Assembly: GCF_009829925.1 (NCBI RefSeq)
Contig: NZ_SNVJ01000018.1
Span: 1 to 64,000, forward strand
Source of the DNA: Teichococcus coralli
GTDB taxonomy: Bacteria > Pseudomonadota > Alphaproteobacteria > Acetobacterales > Acetobacteraceae
Direction of reading: 5' to 3'
Length of the DNA: 64,000 nucleotides
A program made the position numbers and the translations under genes. The notes beneath the pieces are model-generated. The model was not told the DNA's origin and did no database searches. It saw nothing but the letters and a program-made list of their open reading frames with translations. Position 1 is the stretch's first letter; the number at the start of each line of letters is the position of its first letter. Positions 54,474 through 62,636 of this stretch are shown here, in pieces.

Positions 54474-54652
54474 GGGGAAACGGAGTAGGGGCAGGCGCAC
54501 GGGTTTGACAAGCCGGCGCGCGCGGCGCTAAAGGCGCGCCTCCTTCCGGGAATGCGGACGCGCGCCTGCCGTGCGCCCCGCCCTTGGCATGTCCGCCTCG
54601 GGACTACCGGGACAACAGCGACACCGTCGCACAAGCAAAAGGAGCCCGCCGC

Positions 54653-55270
54653 ATGACGAAGCGCGCGGAAAGCAAGTACAAGATCAATCGCCGCCTCGGC
54701 GTGAACCTTTGGGGCCGTGCCAAGTCCCCGGTTGCCAAGCGCGAATACGGCCCCGGCCAGCACGGCCAGCGCCGCAAGCAGAAGCCGACCGACTTCGGCG
54801 TGCAGCTGATGGCCAAGCAGAAGCTCAAGGGCTACTACGGCAACATCGGTGAGAAGCAGTTCCGCAAGTATTACGAGGAGGCCGTGCGCCGCAAGGGCGA
54901 CACCTCCGAGAACCTGATCGAGCTGCTGGAGCGCCGGCTGGACGCCGTGGTCTATCGCATGAAGTTCGCGATGACCCCCTTTGGTGCCCGCCAGTTCATC
55001 AACCACGGCCATGTCACCGTGAACGGCAAGCGCGTGAACATCCCCTCCTACCTCGTGCGCGATGAAGACGTGATCGAGGTCAAGGAGAAGTCGAAGCAGC
55101 TCGTCGTCGTGCTTGACGCCGCGCAGAGCGGCGAGCGCGACGTGCCCGAGTACATCGAGGTCGATCACCGGCAGATGAAGGGCCGCTTCCTGCGCGCCCC
55201 GAAGCTCTCGGACGTGCCCTACCCCGTGCAGATGGAGCCGAACCTCGTCGTCGAGTTCTACTCGCGCTGA
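54653..55270 (+). CDS. rpsD: 30S ribosomal protein S4
   Basis: A 205-residue ribosomal protein. It starts [20 protein letters not shown] and contains [20 protein letters not shown], the RNA-binding S4 domain [24 protein letters not shown], and the C-terminal [19 protein letters not shown]4 begins assembly of the small-subunit body and often controls its own translation. It is a single-gene unit here, outside the alpha operon, as in many alphaproteobacteria. AAAAGGAG precedes the ATG. Confidence 0.97.
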   Translation: MTKRAESKYKINRRLGVNLWGRAKSPVAKREYGPGQHGQRRKQKPTDFGVQLMAKQKLKGYYGNIGEKQFRKYYEEAVRRKGDTSENLIELLERRLDAVVYRMKFAMTPFGARQFINHGHVTVNGKRVNIPSYLVRDEDVIEVKEKSKQLVVVLDAAQSGERDVPEYIEVDHRQMKGRFLRAPKLSDVPYPVQMEPNLVVEFYSR

Positions 55271-55277
55271 GGATGAG

Positions 55278-55310
55278 GGGCGGGACCTTGGTCCCGCCCT
55301 TTTCTGTTTC
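55278..55310 (+). terminator. Rho-independent terminator of rpsD
   Basis: GGGCGGGACC and GGTCCCGCCC form a perfect 10-bp stem with a 2-base centre, followed by TTTTCTGTTTC. Confidence 0.88.
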
Positions 55311-55602
55311 CGCCAGGTATTTCCGCGACGGCATGAAGTTTGGGCGGCTTGGCGGCGGAAGCTGGTCGCCCGCCTCGCCGGACGATGCGGCAAAAGCGTG
55401 TGCGGCCGGAGCCCGCGGTGCAAGCACCGGCGATCCCCGCCTGCCGCGATCGGCCTCCCCGCCGGTCAGCGCCTTCTGAAGGACTGGCGATGATGGCGGC
55501 ATTCGGGCGCGCTCGCGCATGGCGAAAGTCGGCACTCCCGGGCGCACCCACCTCGGGCCGGCGCGCGGAAGGGCCATTGCGCCCGCTCGCCTGCCGAGAG
55601 CC

Positions 55603-56064
55603 TCAGCTGCCGGGACTCACCCCCGGCTCATAGATGATGGGCATGACGCTGCTCGCCTGCTGCCCATAGAGCGGAGCGGCTGCCGGACGCGGATGCTCAA
55701 CAAGGTCCAGGCGGATGACCTGCGGGTATTTGCTGTTCGCAGCGGAAGCGGCGTCAACGGCCACGCCGATGATGCCGCCGGCAAGGATGTTCCCGAAGGT
55801 GGTACCGGTGAAGCCCCCCGCGATGCTGATCGAGGAGGAGTCGTAGCCCTCCTTGCTGCAGGCCACGGTCAAATCATGGCGGCTCTTGCTGATGCTCAGG
55901 CTCCCCGGAGTCATGGCCACCGTGCCGATGCGCTGCCCTTCACGGTCGATCACGCAGGTCGCGCCCGCCGGCGTGGTGGAGACCGTGACATTACCTGTTG
56001 TTCCCTCGATCATCGTTGCACAGGCGGAGAGAACGGCGAGGGGTACGAGGCGGAGCAGGCGCAT
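55603..56064 (-). CDS. Lipoprotein with PEGA-like domain
   Basis: A 153-residue exported lipoprotein with lipobox LSAC (Cys15). After it comes NVTVSTTPAGATCVIDREGQRIGTV, which resembles a PEGA beta domain, then LTVACSKEGYDSSSISIAGG. A small-residue-rich, hydrophobic GNILAGGIIGVAVDAASAA follows. Outer-membrane anchoring facing the periplasm is likely. The function is unknown. It has no close operon partner. Confidence 0.75.
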   Translation of the reverse strand: MRLLRLVPLAVLSACATMIEGTTGNVTVSTTPAGATCVIDREGQRIGTVAMTPGSLSISKSRHDLTVACSKEGYDSSSISIAGGFTGTTFGNILAGGIIGVAVDAASAANSKYPQVIRLDLVEHPRPAAAPLYGQQASSVMPIIYEPGVSPGS

Positions 56065-56622
56065 GGAGGGTCCGATGGTTCTTGCCGACCCCAGGCTGCC
56101 TGTGCAGCGGAAAAATTCTGGTTCAGGGAAAGCGCATTCGTTCCGCCAAGTGCGGGCATGCTTGAGCGGAATACCGCATGGCGCCGTTTGCAGGCCCGGG
56201 CTTGGCGCCCCCGGCCTCCTGGCAGAACGCCTGAGCGGTGCTCATGTCGTTGCTGGAGCGAAGGGGCAGGGTGGGGCGGCGGATGCGGAAGGCCGAGGGT
56301 TGACTTGCGGCGCATGATCTGCCCGCTTCTCAAGGCGCTGAAATCCAACGAGTGAGCCTAGCATGCTGATCGGCTATTCCCTCAGCTCGACCACGGATCT
56401 GGGCGTCAGCCCGGGCATCCAGGTTGGCGGCCTCCGCGCCGCCGACCGCGAGAAGATTTCCTGGGTGTCGCCGGGATCTCAGCGGGTCGCCGGTGCGAAG
56501 CGGCCCTTCCCGGCGCGAAAGGTGCTTGCAGCGGGCCACGCCAGCAGAATCGGGCCCGTCGGAGTTGCGGCCTTCCCGGCCGTGGGGACGCCGCGAGCGG
56601 AGGCTGGGCGGAGCCGCGCGGC
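56065..56622. other. Intergenic stretch of about 560 bases
   Basis: Lies between the divergent PEGA-like lipoprotein and the small basic membrane protein gene. No supported gene. A plus frame (56363-56626) opens with MLIGYSLSSTTDLGVSPGIQ, but its remainder does not look protein-like. Confidence 0.35.
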
Positions 56623-56877
56623 ATGAGTCGCAAGCCTGCCAGCCCCGCCTCCAGGTCAGCACCGCAAAAGCCGCGCAGCGTCCCCAGGCCAGTTTCCCCG
56701 AAGCCGCGCAAGGCCACCGGCAAACCGCGTGCGGCGGCCCGGCAAAAGGCTGCCGGACCCGCGCCGCGATGCGGCAAGGACCCTGCATCGTGGCTGCGGC
56801 TTGCCGATCTCGCGCTTGGGCTGGCGCTGCTTGGTGCCGGCATATGGGGCCTGATCGTGTTCCGGAATGCGCTGTAG
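56623..56877 (+). CDS. Small basic protein with a C-terminal membrane helix
   Basis: An 84-residue protein, not recognised. The first 55 residues are very rich in Lys, Arg, Pro and Ala (KPRSVPRPVSPKPRKATGK). The C-terminus is one hydrophobic helix, LADLALGLALLGAGIWGLIV, so it could be a tail-anchored inner-membrane protein whose basic part binds nucleic acid or phospholipid. GGAG lies 9 bases before the ATG. Low-complexity composition makes the call uncertain. Confidence 0.45.
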   Translation: MSRKPASPASRSAPQKPRSVPRPVSPKPRKATGKPRAAARQKAAGPAPRCGKDPASWLRLADLALGLALLGAGIWGLIVFRNAL

Positions 56878-57048
56878 GCTTCCCCTGTGGCAGCAGGAAG
56901 GCCCTGCGCCTGCCTGCACCCGCCGCCGGCCCAGGCGGCGGGAATCGGGGGCTTATCACCGGCGGTGCCGCCGAGCCGGATCGGCCGGGCAAGCCGGAAA
57001 CCCCACCCGCCTCCGCGGGTTTTCGAGTTCTCTCCTGAAGAAGCCTGC

Positions 57049-58851
57049 ATGACACCCGATCAGATCACCGTCACCGCCCTCTGCCTGCTGGCGCTGGCGG
57101 GTTTCGTGCTGCAACCCGTCCGCTACGACGTGGTCGCATTGCTGCTGCTGCTGGCGCTGGTCGTGTTCGGCCAGGTCGCGCCAGAAAAGGCCTTCCTGGG
57201 CTTCGCCGAGCCGGCCGTGACCACCGTCGCCGCCGTGCTGGCCATCAGCAAGGGCCTGCAATCCGCCGGCACGGTGGATCTGCTGCTGCGCCGGCTCGGC
57301 GGGATGCGGGGCCGCCCGCGCCTGCAGGTGGCGACACAGACCACGCTCTGTGCCGGCTTCTCCGCCTTCATGAACAACGTCGGTGCGCTGGCCCTTTTCA
57401 TGCCCGTGGCGCTGCGCAACGCCTACCGGGATAAGTATTCGCCGTCCCGCTCGTTGATGCCCCTGGCCTTCGGTTCCGTCCTGGGCGGGCTGGTCACGCT
57501 GATCGGCACGCCGCCCAACCTGATCGTCTCGGCGATTCGTGCCGACCGCACGGAACTCGGCCGCTACGCCCTGTTCGATTTCGCCTGGGTGGGCTTGCCG
57601 ATCGCCGTGGCGGGGGTGGCCTATGTCGTCCTGGCCAGTCGCTTCCTGCGCGACAAGCAGGGCGGCAAGGCCGCTGGTGTCGATGCCGGCGACTATGTGG
57701 CCGAGGTGCGGATCGGCGAGCGGAGCCGTGCCGTCGGTCTCTCGATCCGGGCGCTGGAAGGCATGGGTGATGACGACGTCACGGTGGTGGGCCTGTTCCG
57801 CGGCCCCAACCGGACCCTCGCGCCGCCCGGGGAGGCGCGCCTGCGCCCGGATGACGTGCTGCTGCTGGAGGGCCCGCCCGAGGCGCTGCGGAACCTGGTG
57901 GAAGCCGCGGCCCTTTCGCTCGCTGTGCCCGCGGAGAGCGACGGGGAGTCCGTGGTCGAGGAGGATGAGGAGGACGGCATCCGCGCGCTGGTGGCCGAGG
58001 ATGTGAACGCGGTGGAGGCCATCCTGCGCCCCGGCTCCTCGCTGATCGGCCGCTCGCCGGGCGCGCTGCGCCTGCGCAGCCAGTATGGGGTGAATCTGCT
58101 GGCGGTGTCGCGCCAGGGCCGCCGCGTCACCGACCGGATGAGCGACATCGTGCTGCGCGGCGGCGACGTGCTGCTGCTGCAGGTGCTGCCCGAGCGGCAG
58201 GCGGAGGCGTTCCAGGCGCTCTCCCTGCTGCCGCTGGCGGAGCGTGGCGTCACACTCGGCCGGCCGCAGCGTGCCTGGCTGGCCGGTGGGTTGTTCCTGG
58301 CCGGCATCCTTGCGGTGCTGTTCGACTTCGCGCCAGCCCATATCGCCTTCGCGGGCGTGCTGGCGGCTATGCTCGTCTGCCGCATCCTGCGGCCCGACGA
58401 AGCCTATGCGGCGATCGACTGGCCGGTGATCGTGCTTCTGGGCGCGCTCTTCCCGCTTGGGGAGGCCATGGAGGCCTCCGGCACGATGGCGCTGCTGGTG
58501 GATGTCCTGTCCGGGCCGGCCGCCGCGCTGCCGGGCTGGGCGCTGGTCGGCGCGGTGATGCTGGCCTGCATGCTGCTGTCCGAGGTCATGGCCAACAACG
58601 CCACGGTGCTGCTGATGGCGCCGATCGCCATGGGGCTCGCGCAAGGCTCCGGCGTTTCGACCGACGGCATGCTGATGGCGGTGGCCATGGGCACCTCCTG
58701 CACCTTTCTCAGCCCCATCGGCCACCAGTCCAACACGCTGGTGATGGAGCCGGGCGGCTACCGCTTCCAGGACTATCCACGACTCGGCGCGCCCCTGGCG
58801 GTGATCTGCCTCGTGCTCGGCGTGCCGCTGATCCTGTATTTCTGGAGCTGA
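57049..58851 (+). CDS. SLC13-family permease with two TrkA-C domains
   Basis: A 600-residue transporter. Two membrane halves (about 1-205 and 410-600), containing NNVGALALFMPVALR and LIGTPPNLIVSAIR in the first and EVMANNATVLLMAP and TSCTFLSPIGHQSNTLVM in the second, are typical of DASS/SLC13 transporters. Between them lie two TrkA-C (RCK-C) domains (about 220-290 and 320-395), each with LRPDDVLLLEG or LRGGDVLLLQV. The substrate may be sulfate, a dicarboxylate or another anion. It is a single gene. Confidence 0.9.
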   Translation: MTPDQITVTALCLLALAGFVLQPVRYDVVALLLLLALVVFGQVAPEKAFLGFAEPAVTTVAAVLAISKGLQSAGTVDLLLRRLGGMRGRPRLQVATQTTLCAGFSAFMNNVGALALFMPVALRNAYRDKYSPSRSLMPLAFGSVLGGLVTLIGTPPNLIVSAIRADRTELGRYALFDFAWVGLPIAVAGVAYVVLASRFLRDKQGGKAAGVDAGDYVAEVRIGERSRAVGLSIRALEGMGDDDVTVVGLFRGPNRTLAPPGEARLRPDDVLLLEGPPEALRNLVEAAALSLAVPAESDGESVVEEDEEDGIRALVAEDVNAVEAILRPGSSLIGRSPGALRLRSQYGVNLLAVSRQGRRVTDRMSDIVLRGGDVLLLQVLPERQAEAFQALSLLPLAERGVTLGRPQRAWLAGGLFLAGILAVLFDFAPAHIAFAGVLAAMLVCRILRPDEAYAAIDWPVIVLLGALFPLGEAMEASGTMALLVDVLSGPAAALPGWALVGAVMLACMLLSEVMANNATVLLMAPIAMGLAQGSGVSTDGMLMAVAMGTSCTFLSPIGHQSNTLVMEPGGYRFQDYPRLGAPLAVICLVLGVPLILYFWS

Positions 58852-58943
58852 TCGCCCCGGCAGGCGCCGGCGGGGCAGGGCGGGCTGCCCCGGGAGCAGC
58901 CCTGCTTTCGCCGGCCCGGACGTGGCGCTGAGCGGAATCGGAC

Positions 58944-59093
58944 TCAGAAGGCCCGTGCGATGACCCAGCCAATGGCGGTCCAGAGCGGGACGCTCAGCGC
59001 GCCACCCCACAGGAGGCCCTTCGCGGGAGAGGGGCGGCTCTCCGCAACCGGAGCGGAGGGGAGCCTGCAGATGTCGGCGGTGGTGTCGCTCAT
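58944..59093 (-). CDS. 49-residue microprotein, paralogue 1
   Basis: A 49-residue protein too short for usual gene calling. The N-terminal 24 residues are polar, and the C-terminal part, AKGLLWGGALSVPLWTAIGW, is one amphipathic to hydrophobic helix. GGAG lies 8 bases before the ATG at 59093. A second 49-residue gene with the same C-terminal motif lies 155 bases upstream on the same strand; the two align without gaps and share 17 of 20 residues in the helix. Probably a small inner-membrane protein of unknown role. Confidence 0.68.
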   Translation of the reverse strand: MSDTTADICRLPSAPVAESRPSPAKGLLWGGALSVPLWTAIGWVIARAF

Positions 59094-59248
59094 GGGGAAG
59101 TCTCCAGCCAATCCCCGGAGCATGCGGCAAAGGTGTTAAGATTCTCCTTCCGCAGGTCCCGGCCGCTGGGGTGGGAGCGACAGGCTCGGCAGCCGGGCCG
59201 GGAAGGTCAGCGGGCCATGCCTGGGCCTGCGAGCAGTTCGCGGGCTGC

Positions 59249-59398
59249 TCAGACCATGCTGACAGCCACCCAGCCAATCAGCGTCCACAGCAGTGCACTG
59301 AGCGCGCCACCCCAAAGAAGACCCTTGGTAAGCGGAGAACAGCGCCGCCTGACATAAGCGCAAGGGCGGAAGTCGTTGACGGCCGCCATGTTGCTCAT
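59249..59398 (-). CDS. 49-residue microprotein, paralogue 2
   Basis: Another 49-residue protein. The N-terminal part (MSNMAAVNDFRPCAYVRRRC) differs from its neighbour, but TKGLLWGGALSALLWTLIGW at residues 24-43 is nearly the same. GGAGGAG precedes the ATG at 59398 by about 10 bases, a better ribosome site than that of paralogue 1. Equal length, equal helix position and tandem order indicate gene duplication followed by divergence of the N-terminus. The function is unknown. Confidence 0.68.
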   Translation of the reverse strand: MSNMAAVNDFRPCAYVRRRCSPLTKGLLWGGALSALLWTLIGWVAVSMV

Positions 59399-59593
59399 CG
59401 GGCTGGCTCCTCCAGTGGGCTTTCCAGCGTAACGCAGGAGGTAAAATGCCGTTTCCGCAGAACAACCGGATTGGAAAGGGAGCGCGTGAACCTGGATTCC
59501 GTGTGGAAGCTTCTGGATGCAACCGCTACCCGGCATGCGCATTTCTATCTGCGCTGTACATTCCTCCCCAGCAGCTTTTCCATTGCTGACTTC

Positions 59594-59625
59594 AGCCCCG
59601 GCCTGGTGCCGGGGCTTCTTTGTTT
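59594..59625 (+). terminator. Orphan Rho-independent terminator
   Basis: AGCCCCGGC and GCCGGGGCT form a perfect 9-bp stem with a 5-base loop, followed by TCTTTGTTT. No plus-strand gene ends here, so it may mark the 3' end of a small RNA starting somewhere after 59400. Confidence 0.6.
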
Positions 59626-59713
59626 GGGTGCTTTCTCTGGAGGGGAGCGCGCAGGCCAGGAGTTTGCCGCCGATCTTCTTTTTGCTGCGGAGGCGGTTTC
59701 TTTCTCCCGGCAT

Positions 59714-59909
59714 GTCCTGTTCCAGGCGGAAGTGTTCCCGCAACAGCCGAAGGGTCTCCTGAAGCACGGCCAGGGCTTTTCTCCGCCTCCCGCGCGGCAG
59801 ATGGATGACCGTCCCGCTCCGGCCTTTCCAGAACGGCCATCCGTCGCCGCGCACGCTTCTCGGCTTCGCCGACGTGGCGCTGCGCCCGCCGCAGCCGGCC
59901 TTCAGCCAT
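59714..59909 (-). pseudogene. Broken small coiled-coil gene
   Basis: From an ATG at 59909 one frame gives MAEGRLRRAQRHVGEAEKRA and continues to HPSAAREAEK. A run of four A at 59777-59780 (minus strand) then throws it out of frame. The other frame continues KALAVLQETLRLLREHF, so one base fewer would give a continuous charged helical protein like small hypothetical proteins common in Rhizobiales and Acetobacteraceae. No stop in the restored frame is found nearby, so the end is also damaged. Confidence 0.42.
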
Positions 59910-60370
59910 TCTGCATTTCCCGCCCCTGCAGGTGCCGCCCGTTCCCAATCCTGAACGACGCAGGGGCGCCAGCCTCCGTGTCCGGCTTGCTGAAAGCATC
60001 CGACACCATGCGTCCGAGCCCGGCCTAAACACCGCTCCTCGTGGCTGGTGGCATCCCTCCGAGAGGCAATGCAGGGCAGGGCGCCCGCAGCAAGGGTGCG
60101 AAACTACGGCAGGGGCTGTTCGGCGCATCATGTGACCGCTCTCGGCGGATCAGCACCCGCGCATGGCGGGACTGGACCCGAACAGGAACGAAAACCCTCT
60201 CCCTGTTGCCCGGGCGCAGGAAAGAAACCTACCGAGCGCATTTACGCTTTCTTTATTAGCGCAAATCGTCTAAAAAATAGATCGAACTTCCCCTGTGGCA
60301 ATTGACGGTGTGCGCGATGTCCCCCCCCATCCGTGCAACGGGCTGCTTCGATCTTCTGGAGCAGCACGTT
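59910..60370. other. Intergenic stretch with an AT-rich island
   Basis: No gene is recognised. Positions 60230-60310 are markedly AT-rich (for example TTTATTAGCGCAAATCG and CTAAAAAATAG) compared with everything around. This is probably a promoter or leader region for the small protein at 60371. Confidence 0.35.
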
Positions 60371-60598
60371 ATGGCTTCCTTCGCAAAGGCGTACCACTCA
60401 AGGTTGCAGATCTCCTGCGCCGATGAGGGAGCACAGCTCGCCTTCTTCGCCGTGGAAGGCCATCAGGTTTGCCTCGCAAAGCAGGGGCGTGAGGTTGTCG
60501 CGCATGACTGCCACGGAAAGGCGCTGGCGCAGGGGCAGGACGTGGCGCTGCTGCTTGTTCAGCTGATGGCAGGTTCCTGGAGCGCCCCCGCGGCCTGA
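60371..60598 (+). CDS. Hypothetical small soluble protein
   Basis: A 75-residue protein, not recognised. The sequence MASFAKAYHSRLQISCADEG, then AFFAVEGHQVCLAKQGREVV and LAQGQDVALLLVQLMAG, has normal soluble-protein composition. It contains three Cys and three His residues. I chose the ATG at 60371 over an upstream in-frame start at 60302 because the upstream part is not protein-like. An AT-rich possible promoter lies just before it. An overlapping open frame exists on the minus strand, so confidence is moderate. Confidence 0.42.
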   Translation: MASFAKAYHSRLQISCADEGAQLAFFAVEGHQVCLAKQGREVVAHDCHGKALAQGQDVALLLVQLMAGSWSAPAA

Positions 60599-60978
60599 CC
60601 GAAGGCCAGGAGCCCATGACAACCCGTGCCTGCGCCCCGGTGCCCGCCGCTGCCGATGCTCCGGAAGGGATGAACTCACCACAGCCACCAAGACCGGCGC
60701 CGCCACAGTGCCGAGCGCAAGCTCCAGTGGGCCGAAAAGAACGCCTGGCCTGGCATGCCGATCCCGGCCTGGCGTCCTTCCCGGCGGGCATCGGAATGGA
60801 GACGTCGGGCAGGTCGGCCACTCCCTTCCTTCCCGTCCTGCGGCCGGAAACAAAAAGGGCCCGCCGGAAGCGAGCCTTACCAGATTCATCGTCTTCGAGG
60901 TTTGGGGCCGCGCAGTATTTCCGCAGCGAGGCCAACTTCCTGCGGCTGAGGCGGCAGGCCTGGAAGTCCTGGAATTCT
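60599..60978. other. Intergenic stretch before tRNA-Arg
   Basis: About 380 bases with no supported gene. A minus-strand frame contains a hydrophobic segment (LELALGTVAAPVLVAVVSSS) that could be a small membrane protein, but start and end are unclear. The tRNA-Arg terminator lies inside. Confidence 0.35.
60852..60876 (-). terminator. Rho-independent terminator downstream of tRNA-Arg
   Basis: On the minus strand GGCTCGC and GCGGGCC form a 7-bp stem (one G-T pair) with a 5-base loop, followed by CTTTTTG. It lies about 100 bases past the tRNA 3' end. Confidence 0.6.
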
Positions 60979-61055
60979 TGGCGGACCCGAAAGGATTCGA
61001 ACCTTCGGCCTTTGCCTTCGGAGGGCAACGCTCTATCCAGCTGAGCTACGGGTCC
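60979..61055 (-). tRNA. tRNA-Arg (anticodon CCG)
   Basis: On the minus strand the gene starts GGACCCGTAGCTCAGC and folds into a cloverleaf. The anticodon stem TTGCC/GGCAA encloses the loop CTCCGAA, giving anticodon CCG, which reads CGG. The T-arm is GGTTCGAATCC, the acceptor stem closes with CGGGTCC and the CCA end is encoded (60979-60981). It lies downstream of the amidase gene. Confidence 0.95.
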
Positions 61056-61122
61056 TCGCCAGGGGCTTGTTTAGCCGCAGCAAGCGCGCAGGGGAAGCCC
61101 CTCGCTGCGCGACTGACCGGTT

Positions 61123-62481
61123 TCAACCGCGCAGAATGGCCTCCACGGCCATTGCGGCGACGAAGAGGGCGTCATCGCCGTCATGCTGGCCGGTCAGCAT
61201 CAGCCCCACCGGCGCCTCGCCGGGCGCCTGGCACGGGAGGCTGATGCTGCAGCGGTCAAGGAAGTTGAAGGCGGCCGTGTTGCGCAACAGCAGAAGGTTG
61301 ATGCGGTTGTACTCCGCCTCATCCTCCACCGCGTCGATGGCTGGCGGCGTGAGCGCCGTGGTGGGGCAGAGCACGGCATCATAGGGCGCGGTGCGGGCTG
61401 CGGCGGTCGCGATGAGGCGGGCCCGGGCCTTGTGCAGGTCCAGATAGTCCGCCGCGCCCATGCTGGCGCCGCGCAGGATGCGAGCCAGGATGCGCGGGTC
61501 ATAGCGGTCGCGCGCGCGCTCGATGAGGGCGCGGTGCCAGGCATAGGACTCCGCCGCGGCGAAGCCGCCTGCCGCGTTGACAGCCGGGATCTCCGCCAGT
61601 TCCGGCAGGTCGAAGCGCTCGATATGGGCGCCGGCCGCCTTCAATCGCGCCACTGCGCGCGCAAAGGCCTCGGCCACCGCTGGTTCCAGCCCCTCGAACA
61701 GGAAGGTTGCTTCCGGCACACCGAATCGAAGCCCTGCGACAGGGCGGACCGGCGGCGGCGAGGCGGCCTCGGCGCCGGCCATCAGCGTGTGCAGAACGGC
61801 GCAGCAGCCGGCGGTATTGGCCAGCGGTCCGATGCTGTCCAGCGAGCTGGACAGTGGCAGCACGCCTTCCAGCGGCACGCGCCTGGCGGTCGGCTTGTAG
61901 CCGACGATGCCGCAAAGCGCCGCCGGCACGCGGCAGGAGCCCCCCGTGTCCGAACCCAGGGCACCCAGCCCCATCCCGTCCGCCACCGCGACCGCCGCGC
62001 CGGAGGAGGAGCCGCCAGGAAGCCTCCCGGTGGCGCGGTCCCAGGGCGAGCGCGGCGTGCCATGGTGCGGGTTCACGCCCAGGCCGCTGAATGCGAACTC
62101 CACCATGTTGGTCCGCCCGAGCACGACAAAGCCGGCGCGCTCCAGGCCGGCCACGGCGGGGGCGGTGGCGGTGGCGGGGGGTGCGTCGGCCAGCGCCACG
62201 GCGCCGGCGCGGGTCGGCACGCCCTGCTGGTCGAACAGGTCCTTCACCGAGATCGGAATGCCAGCCCAAGGGGAGGGCGCGCGTCCTGCCGCGCGCAGCG
62301 CGTCCATCGCACGGGCGCTGGCGCGGGCCTGCTCCGCCTGCACGAGAACAAAGGCGCGGCCGCCTTCGCCGGCGGGGTCGGCAATGCGCTCCAGCGCCGC
62401 CTCCGTCAGCGCCAGCGCGGTGGTGCGGCCGGACGCGAGGGCCTCGGCGGCGGCGGAGAGGGAGGCGATCGGCAGGCTCAT
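61123..62481 (-). CDS. Amidase (amidase signature family)
   Basis: A 452-residue enzyme of the amidase signature family with the Ser-cisSer-Lys triad. Lys80 is in PISVKDLFDQQG, the Gly/Ser-rich segment is PGGSSSGAAVAVADGMG (about 155-171), and the nucleophile Ser182 is in GSDTGGSCR. It hydrolyses amide bonds; the substrate cannot be told, and GatA identity is unlikely as no gatB or gatC is adjacent. I chose the ATG at 62481 because the frame upstream is not protein-like. It is divergent from the TRAP genes. Confidence 0.92.
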   Translation of the reverse strand: MSLPIASLSAAAEALASGRTTALALTEAALERIADPAGEGGRAFVLVQAEQARASARAMDALRAAGRAPSPWAGIPISVKDLFDQQGVPTRAGAVALADAPPATATAPAVAGLERAGFVVLGRTNMVEFAFSGLGVNPHHGTPRSPWDRATGRLPGGSSSGAAVAVADGMGLGALGSDTGGSCRVPAALCGIVGYKPTARRVPLEGVLPLSSSLDSIGPLANTAGCCAVLHTLMAGAEAASPPPVRPVAGLRFGVPEATFLFEGLEPAVAEAFARAVARLKAAGAHIERFDLPELAEIPAVNAAGGFAAAESYAWHRALIERARDRYDPRILARILRGASMGAADYLDLHKARARLIATAAARTAPYDAVLCPTTALTPPAIDAVEDEAEYNRINLLLLRNTAAFNFLDRCSISLPCQAPGEAPVGLMLTGQHDGDDALFVAAMAVEAILRG

Positions 62482-62636
62482 GCGACGTTTGGCTCCAGCG
62501 GAACAGGCGGCCCGCATGCTGGGCGCCCCGGTGCCGCGCCGCAAGATGGAGGGGGGATTGCGATTTTGAGGGTTTGACAGCCTCCCCGTTTCAGGCGCAA
62601 CCTCAAGCGAAGAACGAGCATCTGGGAGGACGTACG

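Noticed and set aside
56956..59277. A 773-codon minus-strand frame
   Set aside because: It is antisense to the SLC13/TrkA-C transporter, and the sequence is His/Gln/Arg-rich without motifs.
60398..60889. Minus-strand frame with a hydrophobic segment near 60700
   Set aside because: There is no credible start or ribosome site, half of it lies opposite the more protein-like plus-strand gene at 60371, and a terminator on the same strand lies inside it.
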